Counted from the stretch's first letter, positions 23,776-32,107 are shown. The stretch: DNA of 32,107 nucleotides from an uncultured Erysipelotrichaceae bacterium (GCA_902791935.1 CADAXQ010000022.1:1-32107), one strand, 5' to 3'. Translations and numbers: made by a program. Notes: generated by a model from the letters alone, not told the origin.

Positions 23776-26393
23776 ATGCCGTAGAAAATGAAAAATATGC
23801 CGTGAGCGGCATGACTTGTGCTTCTTGCTCGGCCCATGTCGAAAAAGCAGTGTCGAAAGTGCCAGGCGTCAAAGAAGTCAACGTCAATCTGATTACGAAC
23901 TCCATGTTGGTGTCTTATGATGCGCCAGCGACTCCAGACACCATCATCGATGCCGTTAAAAATGCTGGATATGGCGCTTCTTTAGCCAATCCAACTAGCG
24001 TGAAAACTGCTCCTAAGACCGATGATTATAAAGACAAAGAAACACCGCGCTTACTTCGTCGTTTAGTCATCTCTTTGGTGTTATTAGTTCCTCTCTTCTA
24101 TCTCTCGATGGGCTACATGATGAACTGGAACATCGGCGTGCTTCGAAGTGAACCGTTGTTATTAGCCTTAGTCGAATTCTTGATTTCTTTGACGATTCTT
24201 ATCGTGAACAAAGACTTCTTTGTTTCAGGTTTCCGTTCCCTGATCCATGGCGGTGCGAACATGGATACCTTGGTCGCGTTAGGCAGCGGTGTCGCCTTTG
24301 TTTACGCGACAGGTGTCTTTATCGCCATGACAACGAAAGTGCAGTCGAGTGGTACCGATTGGGATGAGCTTATGCATCTTTCGATGTCCTTGACTTTTGA
24401 AACGGCAGGTATGGTGCCTACGTTAATTACGGTAGGAAAGACGTTAGAGTCTTTCTCGAAAGGCCGTACCACTAACGCCATCCGTTCCTTGATGAACTTG
24501 GCCCCGAAAACAGCGCACGTCATTCGGGATGGCAAAGAAGTGACCATCCCCGCAGAAGACGTGCAAACCAAAGACACGTTTGTGGTCTATCCTGGCGAAG
24601 CGTTCCCCGTTGACGGGATTGTTTTAGAGGGCGTATCAAGCGTGAATGAATCCGCTTTAACGGGCGAAGCCATGCCCGTTGATAAAACGAAAGGATCGAA
24701 AGTGTCCGCTGCCACCATTAACCAAAATGGCGCGTTAACTTGCGAGGCCACCCATGTTGGTAACGAAACGGCCTTGCAACAAATTATCGCCATGGTGCAA
24801 CAAGCCTCAGGCACGAAAACCAAAGCATCGGCCTTAGCTGACCGCATCTCAGGCATCTTTGTTCCAGTTGTGCTTGGTATTGCTTTGATTGTCTTTGTCT
24901 GTTGGTTAATTTTCGGCGGTGGTGTAGTAGCCACCTTGCCTTATGATACCCGTTTCTCTTATGCGTTAAGTCGCATGATTTCCGTGTTAGTCATCGCCTG
25001 CCCTTGCGCCTTAGGACTTGCCACTCCTGTGGCCATCATGGTCGGGGAAGGCAAAGGGGCGAAAAACGGCATTCTCTTTAAGAAAGCTTCTGTCCTAGAA
25101 GATGCCGGCAGCGTTGACTTTGTGGTGTTAGACAAAACCGGCACCATCACCAAAGGGACACCGAGTGTTCGTGGCAGTTATCCTGCCTTGAAAGAAGACG
25201 AGGACAAATTATGGCAAGTGGCTGCCTCTTTGGAAGCGAAATCCGAGCATCCGTTAGCGAAAGCCATTCGGGAAGCGGCCAAACAAAAGAATGTCACCCT
25301 CTTAGAAGCCGAAGCATTGCAAGCGCTTCCTGGTGCTGGCATTGAGGGCACCATCAATGGCAAAAAAGCTGTTGGTGGTAATGCGCGTTACTTCGAAACA
25401 AATGGCTGGTTACCCGCGGAGGCAAAAACATTAGGGGAATCGTTAGCCGATCAAGGCCAAACCCCGCTCTATTTTGAAGAAGACGGGCACTATTTAGGCT
25501 TAATTGCTGTCAGCGATGTCTTGAAAGACGATTCGAAACAAGCCATTCAAGAATTCAAAGAAATGGGCATCATCCCGGTGATGTTGACAGGCGACAACGC
25601 CAGAACTGCGAAAGCCATGGCGAAAGAAGTCGGCATTGAACGTTACGTCTCGGATGTCTTGCCAGGTGGCAAGCTTGAAGTCATCGCGAAACTACAAGAA
25701 TATGGCAAAGTCGCAATGATTGGTGATGGCATCAATGACGCCCCTGCCTTAACGAAAGCCGATGTCGGGATTGCGATCGGCGGGGGAACCGATGTTGCGA
25801 TTGACTCGGCCGACATCGTCTTGATGAAATCCTCGTTACGCGATGCGACTGCCGCGATTCGTCTCTCGCGTCATACGTTCTTAAACATCAAAGAAAACTT
25901 ATTCTGGGCGTTCTTCTATAACCTCATCATGATCCCGATTGCCGCAGGCGCTCTTACCGGCGTAGGCTTGACCTCGTTAAAACCATGGTATGGCGCGGCC
26001 GCTATGGCGTTAAGCTCGGTGACGGTCTGCCTTAATGCCTTACGTATCAATCTCTATCCTTTATATAACGCGAAGAAAGACCGGCATCATAAGAAGAAAG
26101 AGTTACCGGATTCGGTATTCTCATCCTTCTCGACTTGCCCTGTCGAAGTCAAAGAAAACAAGAAAGGAGGAAATCCTATGACCACCAAAACTTATGCCGT
26201 CGAAGGCATGATGTGCCAAAACTGTGTGAAACACGTGACGAAAGCGCTCGAAGGTGTTGCTGGTGTTACGGCTGTCGAAGTCTCCTTAGAACATAAGGAA
26301 GCCAAGGTGACCGCGAATGACCAAGTGACGCTCGAAAGCCTACAAAAAGCCGTGGCAGACGCTGGTTACGAATTAAAAGGCGAAAAGAAATAA
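23772..26393 (+). CDS. copA: Copper-exporting P1B-type ATPase with a fused C-terminal CopZ domain
   Basis: This 873-residue membrane pump exports Cu(I). An N-terminal heavy-metal domain has MTCASC (Cys16, Cys19). Membrane helices follow, with the transport motif CPC at 410-412. The phosphorylation site is DKTGT (D454), HP is in SEHPLAKAI, and the hinge is GDGINDAP (651-658). After the last helix (about 765) a basic linker leads to a second heavy-metal domain starting at residue 803 (MTTKTYAVEGMMCQNC, Cys815 and Cys818). Ordinary CopA ends before this point or has extra domains only at the N-terminus. The junction contains AAAGGAGG and an in-frame ATG, so the end looks like a former copZ whose upstream stop was lost. 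The gene overlaps csoR by ATGA and is followed by a terminator. Confidence 0.95.
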   Translation: MNAVENEKYAVSGMTCASCSAHVEKAVSKVPGVKEVNVNLITNSMLVSYDAPATPDTIIDAVKNAGYGASLANPTSVKTAPKTDDYKDKETPRLLRRLVISLVLLVPLFYLSMGYMMNWNIGVLRSEPLLLALVEFLISLTILIVNKDFFVSGFRSLIHGGANMDTLVALGSGVAFVYATGVFIAMTTKVQSSGTDWDELMHLSMSLTFETAGMVPTLITVGKTLESFSKGRTTNAIRSLMNLAPKTAHVIRDGKEVTIPAEDVQTKDTFVVYPGEAFPVDGIVLEGVSSVNESALTGEAMPVDKTKGSKVSAATINQNGALTCEATHVGNETALQQIIAMVQQASGTKTKASALADRISGIFVPVVLGIALIVFVCWLIFGGGVVATLPYDTRFSYALSRMISVLVIACPCALGLATPVAIMVGEGKGAKNGILFKKASVLEDAGSVDFVVLDKTGTITKGTPSVRGSYPALKEDEDKLWQVAASLEAKSEHPLAKAIREAAKQKNVTLLEAEALQALPGAGIEGTINGKKAVGGNARYFETNGWLPAEAKTLGESLADQGQTPLYFEEDGHYLGLIAVSDVLKDDSKQAIQEFKEMGIIPVMLTGDNARTAKAMAKEVGIERYVSDVLPGGKLEVIAKLQEYGKVAMIGDGINDAPALTKADVGIAIGGGTDVAIDSADIVLMKSSLRDATAAIRLSRHTFLNIKENLFWAFFYNLIMIPIAAGALTGVGLTSLKPWYGAAAMALSSVTVCLNALRINLYPLYNAKKDRHHKKKELPDSVFSSFSTCPVEVKENKKGGNPMTTKTYAVEGMMCQNCVKHVTKALEGVAGVTAVEVSLEHKEAKVTANDQVTLESLQKAVADAGYELKGEKK
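26178..26393 (+). CDS. copZ: Internal start within copA: CopZ-like copper chaperone
   Basis: AAAGGAGG (26163-26170) stands 7 bases before an ATG at 26178 that is in frame with copA (codon 803). Initiation there would give a free 71-residue protein with the HMA motif MMCQNC (residues 11-16) and the usual CopZ length of 68-73. CopZ carries Cu(I) to CopA and CsoR in the cytosol. Whether this start is used in the cell is inferred; the site is as strong as those of separate genes in this window. Confidence 0.6.
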   Translation: MTTKTYAVEGMMCQNCVKHVTKALEGVAGVTAVEVSLEHKEAKVTANDQVTLESLQKAVADAGYELKGEKK

Positions 26394-26400
26394 GCCAGGC

Positions 26401-26437
26401 AAAAAGAAAAATCGCTCCTTCATCGAAGCGATTTTTT
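26401..26437. terminator. Bidirectional terminator after copA
   Basis: AAATCGCT (26409-26416) and AGCGATTT (26427-26434) form a stem with T tracts on both strands. It can serve copA and the convergent DUF308 gene. Confidence 0.8.
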
Positions 26438-26452
26438 CGTTTGTTTTGTTCC

Positions 26453-26932
26453 TTAATGACGACGGACTAAGACAAGAATGCCGTCGACAATCATCAAGGC
26501 ACCGGTGACGTAGAAGAAGATGTTCGTCACTTCATTGGCCCAATTTGTCCGTATGCCAATCGCGGTGATGAACAAAGCCAATCCAACGATGATATCAAGG
26601 ATATTGACGATGACGGAAGTGTGATGATCCACCAACCCCGAAACGCCATTTACCAGCATCATAATGGCCAATATCAAGTAGGCGGCCCAGACGAATTGCC
26701 ACGCGAAGCATATCATCAATATGCCTAACACCAGCTCTCCCACGCCATAGAAGATGGCGCCGAAGCAAAGGTTCACGATGCCAAATGCCAGCAAGATCAC
26801 GCCCATGATCGTGACCATGATTTGACTGATGTTCGCGGCTGCTCCCGTTCCTCCCACAACGAGAAGGATGCCAATGACAATGGAGAAAATCGCATACCAC
26901 CAGGAATTCATGTTACGACGAGTAACGCTCAT
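26453..26932 (-). CDS. DUF308/HdeD-like membrane protein
   Basis: The 159-residue protein consists of six short hydrophobic helices arranged as repeated pairs (for example SIVIGILLVVGG, ITAIGIRT, GALMIVDGILVLVRR). The repeated pattern of G-hydrophobic-G pairs is typical of DUF308 proteins such as HdeD, which are linked to acid or stress tolerance in enterobacteria. Function here is unknown. GGAGGG lies 7 bases before the ATG. It follows the GH2 gene by 69 bases on the same strand, with no terminator between, so read-through is possible. Confidence 0.78.
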   Translation of the reverse strand: MSVTRRNMNSWWYAIFSIVIGILLVVGGTGAAANISQIMVTIMGVILLAFGIVNLCFGAIFYGVGELVLGILMICFAWQFVWAAYLILAIMMLVNGVSGLVDHHTSVIVNILDIIVGLALFITAIGIRTNWANEVTNIFFYVTGALMIVDGILVLVRRH

Positions 26933-27001
26933 AATGTTTCCCTCCTGTTCGGAGATAGTGTACTCTTTTTAGCAATTTTGGAAGCGCGAAAATAATATGT
27001 T

Positions 27002-28762
27002 TTAGAATGCTTTGTTTGCGCGGCGTATCGCTTCGACGCTAGCCTTTGGCTTTCGATCGGCCGTCACGAATCCATTTTGTTCTTGGTACGTATCGGCAAA
27101 TTGCGTGACGCAATAACCGGCAAATCCTTCGGCTTTATAGGCTTTTAAGAGGGCACGGTATGTTTTGAGATAAGCACGTACAGACTTTGCTTCGACGTAG
27201 CCCCAACCTTTGCCCGTTTTCGTTTTGGCTAAGCTAAGACCAAAGAATTCAGAGATGATTTTGGGTTGCCCCGAAAAGCGGTATCCCTCGGCAAAGACAT
27301 ACGTCGGAGCGTCGGGATAGGGGTGAGATGGCTCACCTCGTTCTAGACTTTCAGATTGATCTTCTAAGAATGGCTTTAAGACTTTGACATCGGATTCGTA
27401 ATTATGAATGGCAACCATATCGGTCTTTGTCATTTCCCAGCCATCGTTAGAAATGACGGGCAACGTGTCATCAATTCGTTTGGCCATCGCATAGGCTTCA
27501 TTCATCGCGTCGATTTGTTCTTCGTCATGATGGATGTCTGGTATGCCCCAGCTTTCATTAAACGGCACGTAGGCACAAAGACTTGGGTGGCCCACATGGT
27601 CACGCACCAAAATGCCCCAGTTATCTAAGGCTTCTTTGATGCCGCCTTTGCTATAGGCTTGTGCCGATGGCATTTCGACATCGGTATAAAGTCCTTCTCT
27701 GTCGCAAAGATAGTAGAAGACCTCGCTTTCGACTTTTTGATGGATGCGGAAGCCATTAAATCCCATTTGTTTGTTGAGCTTAATGTCTCGTAATGCTTCT
27801 TCTGGGGTGATGGTTAAGCCTGTTTTGGGGTCATATCCTTGATATAACGTAAAACGGGGATAACGTTTCTTGCCATTAAATGTCAGATATCCGTCTTTGA
27901 TTTTCACTTGATTGATGCCGCAATAAGAAAGAACGCGGTCATGAATGACGCCATCTTTGCTGACGACGAATTCCACGTCATATAAGCAAGGATTTCCTGG
28001 GAACCAGGCGTGGAAGTGGGCGTCGGGGATTTGGACAGCGGATTCGAGATAGGTTCCTGTGATCGGGAACGAGACCTGTTTTACGAAAGCACCATGATAA
28101 CGGATGGTTAAATCGACTTGACCTCCGATGGCTTTATGGGTGAATAGCATCCGGAAATAGATGGATTTTGCATCGTAATAGCCGCGGGCGTCATAACCTT
28201 TCAAACGGACGCATGGCACGTTTTCAAGCCAGACATCCCCATAAATTCCTGTGGTAGGAGGATAGAAAATGCCGTTCGGCTTTGCTTCCCAACTTTGTTT
28301 GCCGAGCAATCGGGTTAAATCTTGGTTGTCTTCATAAACACGGACGACCAAGAGATTGTCTTTGGATTGCAAGAACGCACTGACTTCAAACGCAAAGGCA
28401 TCATATCCTCCGACGTGGCGGCCTAAATAATGGCCATTCAGATAGACATCGGAGACATAGTCTACGCGTTCGAAGTGAAGAAGTACTAATTCGGGAGCGT
28501 GTGGGGCATCAAAATGTTTGTAATACCAAAGCACTTTATGTGGTTTCTTGTCTTTGACTTTCGAAGCTGGCGTTTCATAACTAAACGGAACTTCAATCGT
28601 TTTGATGTTCTCTTGCGGTTCGACGTTTTGATAATTCTTTTCGAATCCTTCAATGGCATCATCAAAAATCAAATCCCATTTCCCATTCAAGACCTGATAG
28701 TCAGGACGATAAAACATCGGATTCGGGTGACCGGGATGATAGCTTGTGACATTACGACGCAT
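27002..28762 (-). CDS. Glycoside hydrolase family 2 (beta-galactosidase / beta-glucuronidase type)
   Basis: The enzyme has 586 residues and no signal peptide, so it should be cytoplasmic and cleave imported beta-glycosides. The N-terminal jelly-roll domain includes LNGKWDLIFD, VDYVSDVYLNGHYLGRHVGG and the TTGIYGDVWLE block. An Ig-like domain follows (about 190-300), then the TIM barrel. The acid/base is E403 in PFNESWG and the nucleophile is E505 in KIISEFFG. Length fits the shorter GH2 types of about 600 residues. The substrate is undetermined. AAAGGAGA is 7 bases before the ATG. The leader can form alternative hairpins involving this site. Confidence 0.88.
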   Translation of the reverse strand: MRRNVTSYHPGHPNPMFYRPDYQVLNGKWDLIFDDAIEGFEKNYQNVEPQENIKTIEVPFSYETPASKVKDKKPHKVLWYYKHFDAPHAPELVLLHFERVDYVSDVYLNGHYLGRHVGGYDAFAFEVSAFLQSKDNLLVVRVYEDNQDLTRLLGKQSWEAKPNGIFYPPTTGIYGDVWLENVPCVRLKGYDARGYYDAKSIYFRMLFTHKAIGGQVDLTIRYHGAFVKQVSFPITGTYLESAVQIPDAHFHAWFPGNPCLYDVEFVVSKDGVIHDRVLSYCGINQVKIKDGYLTFNGKKRYPRFTLYQGYDPKTGLTITPEEALRDIKLNKQMGFNGFRIHQKVESEVFYYLCDREGLYTDVEMPSAQAYSKGGIKEALDNWGILVRDHVGHPSLCAYVPFNESWGIPDIHHDEEQIDAMNEAYAMAKRIDDTLPVISNDGWEMTKTDMVAIHNYESDVKVLKPFLEDQSESLERGEPSHPYPDAPTYVFAEGYRFSGQPKIISEFFGLSLAKTKTGKGWGYVEAKSVRAYLKTYRALLKAYKAEGFAGYCVTQFADTYQEQNGFVTADRKPKASVEAIRRANKAF

Positions 28763-28763
28763 G

Positions 28764-28881
28764 ATATATCTCCTTTATGCAATAAAAAGAAAGGAGGACA
28801 AAGCCTCCGTCATTAAGAAAGGGAAAAACCAAAAATAAGGGGTTTATTTCTCGTGTTGGCTTTCTTCATGCCTTTATTATA
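28764..28881 (-). promoter_or_regulatory. GH2 promoter and leader with competing hairpins
   Basis: TATAAT (28881-28876, minus) starts a leader of about 105 bases. In it GGAGG (28808-28804) can pair with CCTCC (28797-28793), followed by a T-rich tract like a weak terminator. The same CCTCCTTT (28797-28790) can instead pair with the ribosome site AAAGGAG (28776-28770). These pairings exclude each other, as in a translational or transcriptional switch. Confidence 0.4.
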
Positions 28882-28962
28882 ACGAGTTTTCATGAGAGAA
28901 AAACAAGAAATATGCCGTTTTGAATTCGGTCTAATTTCACTTAGGGAATGGAGGAAATCCTG

Positions 28963-28968
28963 TATAAT
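28963..28968 (+). promoter_or_regulatory. Predicted -10 element placing the start site at the recN ATG
   Basis: A perfect TATAAT ends 6 bases before ATG 28975. No good -35 is visible. Confidence 0.45.
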
Positions 28969-28974
28969 GATTTC

Positions 28975-30642
28975 ATGTTAAAACGCTTGCAGGTGAATAA
29001 CCTTGCGATTCTCGAAAATATTGATATGAGTTTCCAAAGCGGATTCACCGTATTAACGGGGGAAACCGGCGCGGGGAAAAGCTTGATTATCGATTCGTTG
29101 TCTTTGCTTTTGGGTGCCAGAGCTTCGAATGAACTAATCCGCCAAGGCGAAGACAAAGCCTTTATTAAAGGCACCTTTGATATTACGAATCCACGGTTAG
29201 AGGCGTTCTTACGAGAAAAAGAAATTCCGTTTGAGGACCGTTTGTTAACGATTGAACGGGTTTTAAGCAAAACAAAAAGCAGCATTAAGGCCAATGGAAT
29301 TCCTATTTCCTTAACGGATTTAAACCAAATCGCCCCTTATTTAGCCGATATCCATAGTCAATTTGATTTCACAAAGATTCTGAATCCCGAGAACTATCTT
29401 GCCATGATTGACGGCTATTCTTATTCCCTAATTAAGCCCTATCGTGAGGCCTATACGGCGTTATTAAAAGATTATCGGGACAAGAAAGCGGACTACGAAA
29501 CCTGGTTGGCGAAGAAAAAGAAACTCGAAGAATCTCGTGATTTCTACGAATATCAGTACCAAGAATTAAAAGCAGCCCATTTAGAAGAGGGCGAAGAAGA
29601 ATCCATCCAAGAACAATTGTCGTTGTTACGGAATCGCGACAAGATTTTTGCGTTAACCCAAGAAGCGGACGGCATCCTTCATGGTAATTTCTTAGATCAG
29701 TATTATCAATTGAACGAAGATTTAGCCAAGTTGTCCCAATTCCAACCACAATACCAAGAATTACATGACCAACTCGATAACAAGTATTACGAGATTGAAG
29801 ACTTGTGTGAAACCTTAAAAGACAAATTCCGGAATTTCGATTACGATCCCGGCCAACTTGACGAATTAGAGCAACGTGATTCAGATTTATCCGCCTTAAA
29901 ACGGAAATATCACCGCACCATCCCTGAATTAATCGCTTATCAAAAAGAATTAGATGGCCTTTTAGGAGAGAAATCTTCGTTAGACGACACGTTACAAGAG
30001 AAGAAACAAGCGGTAGAAGAAGCGTTCCACGCGGTTTACGACAAAGGAAAAGAACTTAGTCAAGTGCGGGAACGGGTAGCCAAGACAATTGAAAAAGAAG
30101 TGACCCGTTCTTTAAAGGATTTATTGCTAGAAGCGCATTTCGCGGTTGTTTTCTTCCTTACGGAAGAGAACGAAACGGCACTGCATGAAGATGGGATTGA
30201 TGTGGTGGACTTCCTCATCGAAACAAACGTCGGCGAAGGCATGAAGAGCCTTTCTAAAGTCGTCTCAGGCGGCGAAGCATCACGTATCATGTTGGCCTTT
30301 AAGGCAATCTTCTTACAGGCGAACCGCATTCCCACGGTGGTCTTTGACGAAATCGATACGGGCATTTCGGGAAGAAGTGCCGAAGCGGTGGCGAAGAAGA
30401 TCAAAGAAATTTCTTTGACGACGCAAGTGATTGCCATTACACATCTTCCCCAAGTGGCTGCCTTATCCGACCATGCGATCTTGATTCGGAAAGAAGTGCG
30501 GGGCAATCGGACGTATTCGCAGATCAAAGAATTGACGTTAGACGAGAAGATTGAACAAGTCGCGTATTTGATTTCCGGCGGGAAAATCACCGAAAAACAA
30601 CGGGAATACGCGAAGGAATTGGTATTAGACCAGCAAGGTTAG
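28975..30642 (+). CDS. recN: DNA repair protein RecN
   Basis: This 555-residue SMC-like ATPase acts in double-strand-break repair. The N-terminal half has the P-loop GETGAGKS (29-36). A coiled-coil central part spans about residues 150-370, and the C-terminal half has the ABC signature VSGGEASR followed by Walker B TVVFDEIDTGISG. VIAITHLPQVAALSDHA is the D-loop/H-loop block. The start MLKRLQVNNLAIL at 28975 is the conserved RecN start. An in-frame ATG at 28948 would add nine residues with only a weak site (AGGGA). GGAGG lies about 20 bases from 28975, too far to help, so a leaderless mRNA is likely. The acetyltransferase gene follows after 65 bases. Confidence 0.93.
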   Translation: MLKRLQVNNLAILENIDMSFQSGFTVLTGETGAGKSLIIDSLSLLLGARASNELIRQGEDKAFIKGTFDITNPRLEAFLREKEIPFEDRLLTIERVLSKTKSSIKANGIPISLTDLNQIAPYLADIHSQFDFTKILNPENYLAMIDGYSYSLIKPYREAYTALLKDYRDKKADYETWLAKKKKLEESRDFYEYQYQELKAAHLEEGEEESIQEQLSLLRNRDKIFALTQEADGILHGNFLDQYYQLNEDLAKLSQFQPQYQELHDQLDNKYYEIEDLCETLKDKFRNFDYDPGQLDELEQRDSDLSALKRKYHRTIPELIAYQKELDGLLGEKSSLDDTLQEKKQAVEEAFHAVYDKGKELSQVRERVAKTIEKEVTRSLKDLLLEAHFAVVFFLTEENETALHEDGIDVVDFLIETNVGEGMKSLSKVVSGGEASRIMLAFKAIFLQANRIPTVVFDEIDTGISGRSAEAVAKKIKEISLTTQVIAITHLPQVAALSDHAILIRKEVRGNRTYSQIKELTLDEKIEQVAYLISGGKITEKQREYAKELVLDQQG

Positions 30643-30707
30643 TGTACGTCTCATCACCTTTCGAAAACTATGCTAAGATAGGCATAATCGTGAAGGTAAT
30701 AAAACCT

Positions 30708-31370
30708 ATGACAGAAAAAGAACGTATGTTACAGGGCATGATTTACGATGCCAATGAACCAAAATTACTTGCCTTACGCACCAAAGCCCATCGGCTTTGC
30801 CGCCTTTATAACCAATGTATCGAGGAAGACGACCCCAAACGGCAAGAGATTCTTCAAGAATTGTTCCCCGATGCCGAGAACTTAACGTTAACTGGCCCGA
30901 TTTTCTTTGATTACGGCATCAATACCCATTTTGGGAAGGACTGTTACGCGAATTTCAACTTAACGGTGCTCGATGTCTGCCCCGTTCATATCGGCGACCG
31001 TGTCTACATGGGACCGAACGTTTCTATCGTTACTCCCATGCATCCCTATCTTCCCGAAGAACGGGCGCCCTATATATCCCCAGCAGGTTACGCCACCGAT
31101 TTAGAATATGGCAAGCCTATCGTGATTGAACATGACTGCTGGATTGCCTCGAATGTCGTGATCTGCGGCGGCGTTCGGATTGGGCATGGTTCCGTCATTG
31201 GAGCAGGTTCTGTCGTGACCCGGGACATTCCGCCCCATAGCCTTGCGGCGGGAAATCCAGCGCGGGTTATTCGCCCCATCACGGAAAAAGACTCCGTATT
31301 TTTGAAAAAAGATCTTTGGGAAAGTGATGATGACATCAAGGCCCATCAATCCTTTGTTAGAAAAGACTAA
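30708..31370 (+). CDS. Maltose/galactoside-type O-acetyltransferase
   Basis: This 220-residue left-handed beta-helix enzyme transfers acetyl from acetyl-CoA to a sugar hydroxyl. The N-terminal Mac domain starts MTEKERMLQGMIYDANEPKL and is followed by hexapeptide repeats. INTHFGKDCYANFNLTVLDV, VHIGDRVYMGPNVSIVTPMH and PYLPEERAPY are family blocks, with the His of PMHPY near the active site. CWIASNVVICGGVRIGHGSV and GAGSVVTRDIPPHSLAAGNP close the helix. The start at 30708 begins the Mac domain; a longer frame from a GTG at 30642 overlaps the recN stop and has no homology-like sequence. The ribosome site is moderate (GAAGG). Confidence 0.9.
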   Translation: MTEKERMLQGMIYDANEPKLLALRTKAHRLCRLYNQCIEEDDPKRQEILQELFPDAENLTLTGPIFFDYGINTHFGKDCYANFNLTVLDVCPVHIGDRVYMGPNVSIVTPMHPYLPEERAPYISPAGYATDLEYGKPIVIEHDCWIASNVVICGGVRIGHGSVIGAGSVVTRDIPPHSLAAGNPARVIRPITEKDSVFLKKDLWESDDDIKAHQSFVRKD

Positions 31371-31431
31371 GCATATTTGGTGATATCTTGTCTCTTTCCG
31401 TCTATTCTATGGCTAGAAAGAAGGATTACTT

Positions 31432-31986
31432 ATGGCATCCATTTATGATTTCACCGTCAAAAATCCCGATGGCAGCGATTTTGCCTTAAAAGAATACGAA
31501 GGCAAAGTCGTGATCATCGTCAATACGGCTACGGGTTGTGGTTTTACGCCACAATATGAGAACTTAGAAAAACTCTATGAGGCATATCACGACAAAGGCC
31601 TTGAGATTCTTGATATCCCTTGCAACCAATTTGCCGGGCAAGCACCGGGCACCGATGAAGAAATTCATTCTTACTGCACGCTCCATTACCACACGACATT
31701 CCCACAACGGAAAAAGTCTGATGTTAACGGAGTTAACGCATTACCGTTATATGGTTATCTAAAAGAACAGCAGAAGTTCAAAGGCTTAGGCAAAGGATTC
31801 AAAGCCAGAATGGTGTCTTTTGCCTATAAATCGAAAGGCAAAGTCACCGACAATCCCGATGATATCCATTGGAATTTCACGAAATTCTTAGTGGACCGCA
31901 AAGGCAATGTCGTTGCCCGCTACGAACCCACCCAGTCAATGGACGATTTTGGAAAAGCCGTCAAAGACTTAGTGGAAGAAAAATAA
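31432..31986 (+). CDS. Glutathione peroxidase family thiol peroxidase
   Basis: The 184-residue protein has a thioredoxin fold. The catalytic Cys36 lies in NTATGCGFTPQYENLEKLYE, encoded by TGC (not selenocysteine). Gln in PCNQFAGQAPG and Trp-Asn in IHWNFTKFLVDRKG complete the catalytic tetrad. FPQRKKSDVNG is the usual following block. Bacterial Cys-type members normally use thioredoxin to remove peroxides. AAGGA is 7 bases before the ATG. A peroxidase fits an oxygen-sensitive anaerobe that holds a glycyl-radical enzyme. Confidence 0.92.
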   Translation: MASIYDFTVKNPDGSDFALKEYEGKVVIIVNTATGCGFTPQYENLEKLYEAYHDKGLEILDIPCNQFAGQAPGTDEEIHSYCTLHYHTTFPQRKKSDVNGVNALPLYGYLKEQQKFKGLGKGFKARMVSFAYKSKGKVTDNPDDIHWNFTKFLVDRKGNVVARYEPTQSMDDFGKAVKDLVEEK

Positions 31987-32010
31987 CGTCGCAAAAAGAA
32001 AACGTCGGAA

Positions 32011-32107
32011 TGATGTGTACCCCAAATCCTGGACAGGTTAATTGAACTATATCATAAGGTCGATATGGATGCTTCCCTAAATTTGGCCGGAGGCATCCAT
32101 TTTGTTT
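32011..32107. mobile_element. Candidate left end of an IS3-family insertion sequence, cut by the window edge
   Basis: TGATGTGTACCCCAAATCCT followed by GGACA (32011-32035) has the form of IS3-family terminal inverted repeats, which often read TGATCTG..CCCCAAAATCTTGGACA. The other end, the transposase and the target duplication lie outside the window, so this is provisional. Confidence 0.45.
32065..32107 (+). terminator. Strong hairpin with T tract inside the IS-like end
   Basis: ATGGATGCTTCC and GGAGGCATCCAT pair over 12 bases with one wobble, closed by a 12-base loop and followed by TTTTGTTT. It may end gpx transcripts or shield a transposase gene from read-through. Confidence 0.75.

Noticed and set aside
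30060..30590. Minus-strand frame of 176 codons opposite recN
   Set aside because: It is antisense to the conserved ABC-type end of RecN and has no independent support.
31432..31986. A selenoprotein glutathione peroxidase
   Set aside because: The catalytic codon is TGC (Cys), with no in-frame TGA.

Overview
The window comes from a fermentative, low-to-mid GC bacterium of the Firmicutes/Bacilli type. The evidence is strong Shine-Dalgarno (SD) sequences, sigma-A-like promoters, intrinsic terminators, lipoproteins with the ending LTAC, BspA-type leucine-rich repeats, pyruvate formate-lyase and CsoR. TGA acts as a stop and Trp is encoded by TGG, so this is not a Mycoplasma-type code. I infer a host-associated anaerobe, perhaps near Erysipelotrichales/Acholeplasmatales; the sequence does not fix the genus.

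Layout. 1-2282: a GH13 alpha-glycosidase and a small membrane protein, with palindromes upstream. 2383-5709: a 1108-residue repeat lipoprotein. 5710-8097: an accessory patch with the remains of a HigBA-like toxin-antitoxin pair, short tandem repeats, and a foreign-looking DUF4143 ATPase gene between two 40-bp direct repeats. 8098-13564 (minus): a DUF389 membrane protein and two coupled lipoproteins, one with about 26 leucine-rich repeats. 13797-14082: tRNA-Ile, tRNA-Val and tRNA-Thr. 14204-15439: a second DUF4143 ATPase behind a perfect inverted repeat. 15512-17333: cyclophilin, thioesterase and uridine kinase. 17388-22484: M18 aminopeptidase, a Crp/Fnr regulator with N-terminal cysteines, pflA and pflB. 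22566-23336: a DeoR regulator. 23470-26393: csoR and a copper ATPase whose C-terminus is an in-frame CopZ with its own ribosome site. 26453-31986: DUF308 protein, GH2 glycosidase, RecN, O-acetyltransferase and glutathione peroxidase. From about 32011 an IS3-like end runs off the window.

How the genes work together. The Crp/Fnr protein has an FNR-like recognition helix (E..SR), and FNR-like boxes lie at -41.5 of the predicted pflA and pflB promoters, which makes a self-contained anaerobic switch for formate fermentation. CsoR has two operators in its own promoter and should derepress csoR-copA under copper. The copA frame may also yield a separate CopZ chaperone by internal initiation. GH13 and GH2 enzymes, the acetyltransferase and the large lipoproteins suggest glycan use and surface adhesion.

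Best candidates for new biology are the copA/copZ frame with an internal SD, the direct-repeat-bounded ATPase, an SD-containing terminator hairpin directly before the M18 gene, and three genes predicted to be leaderless.
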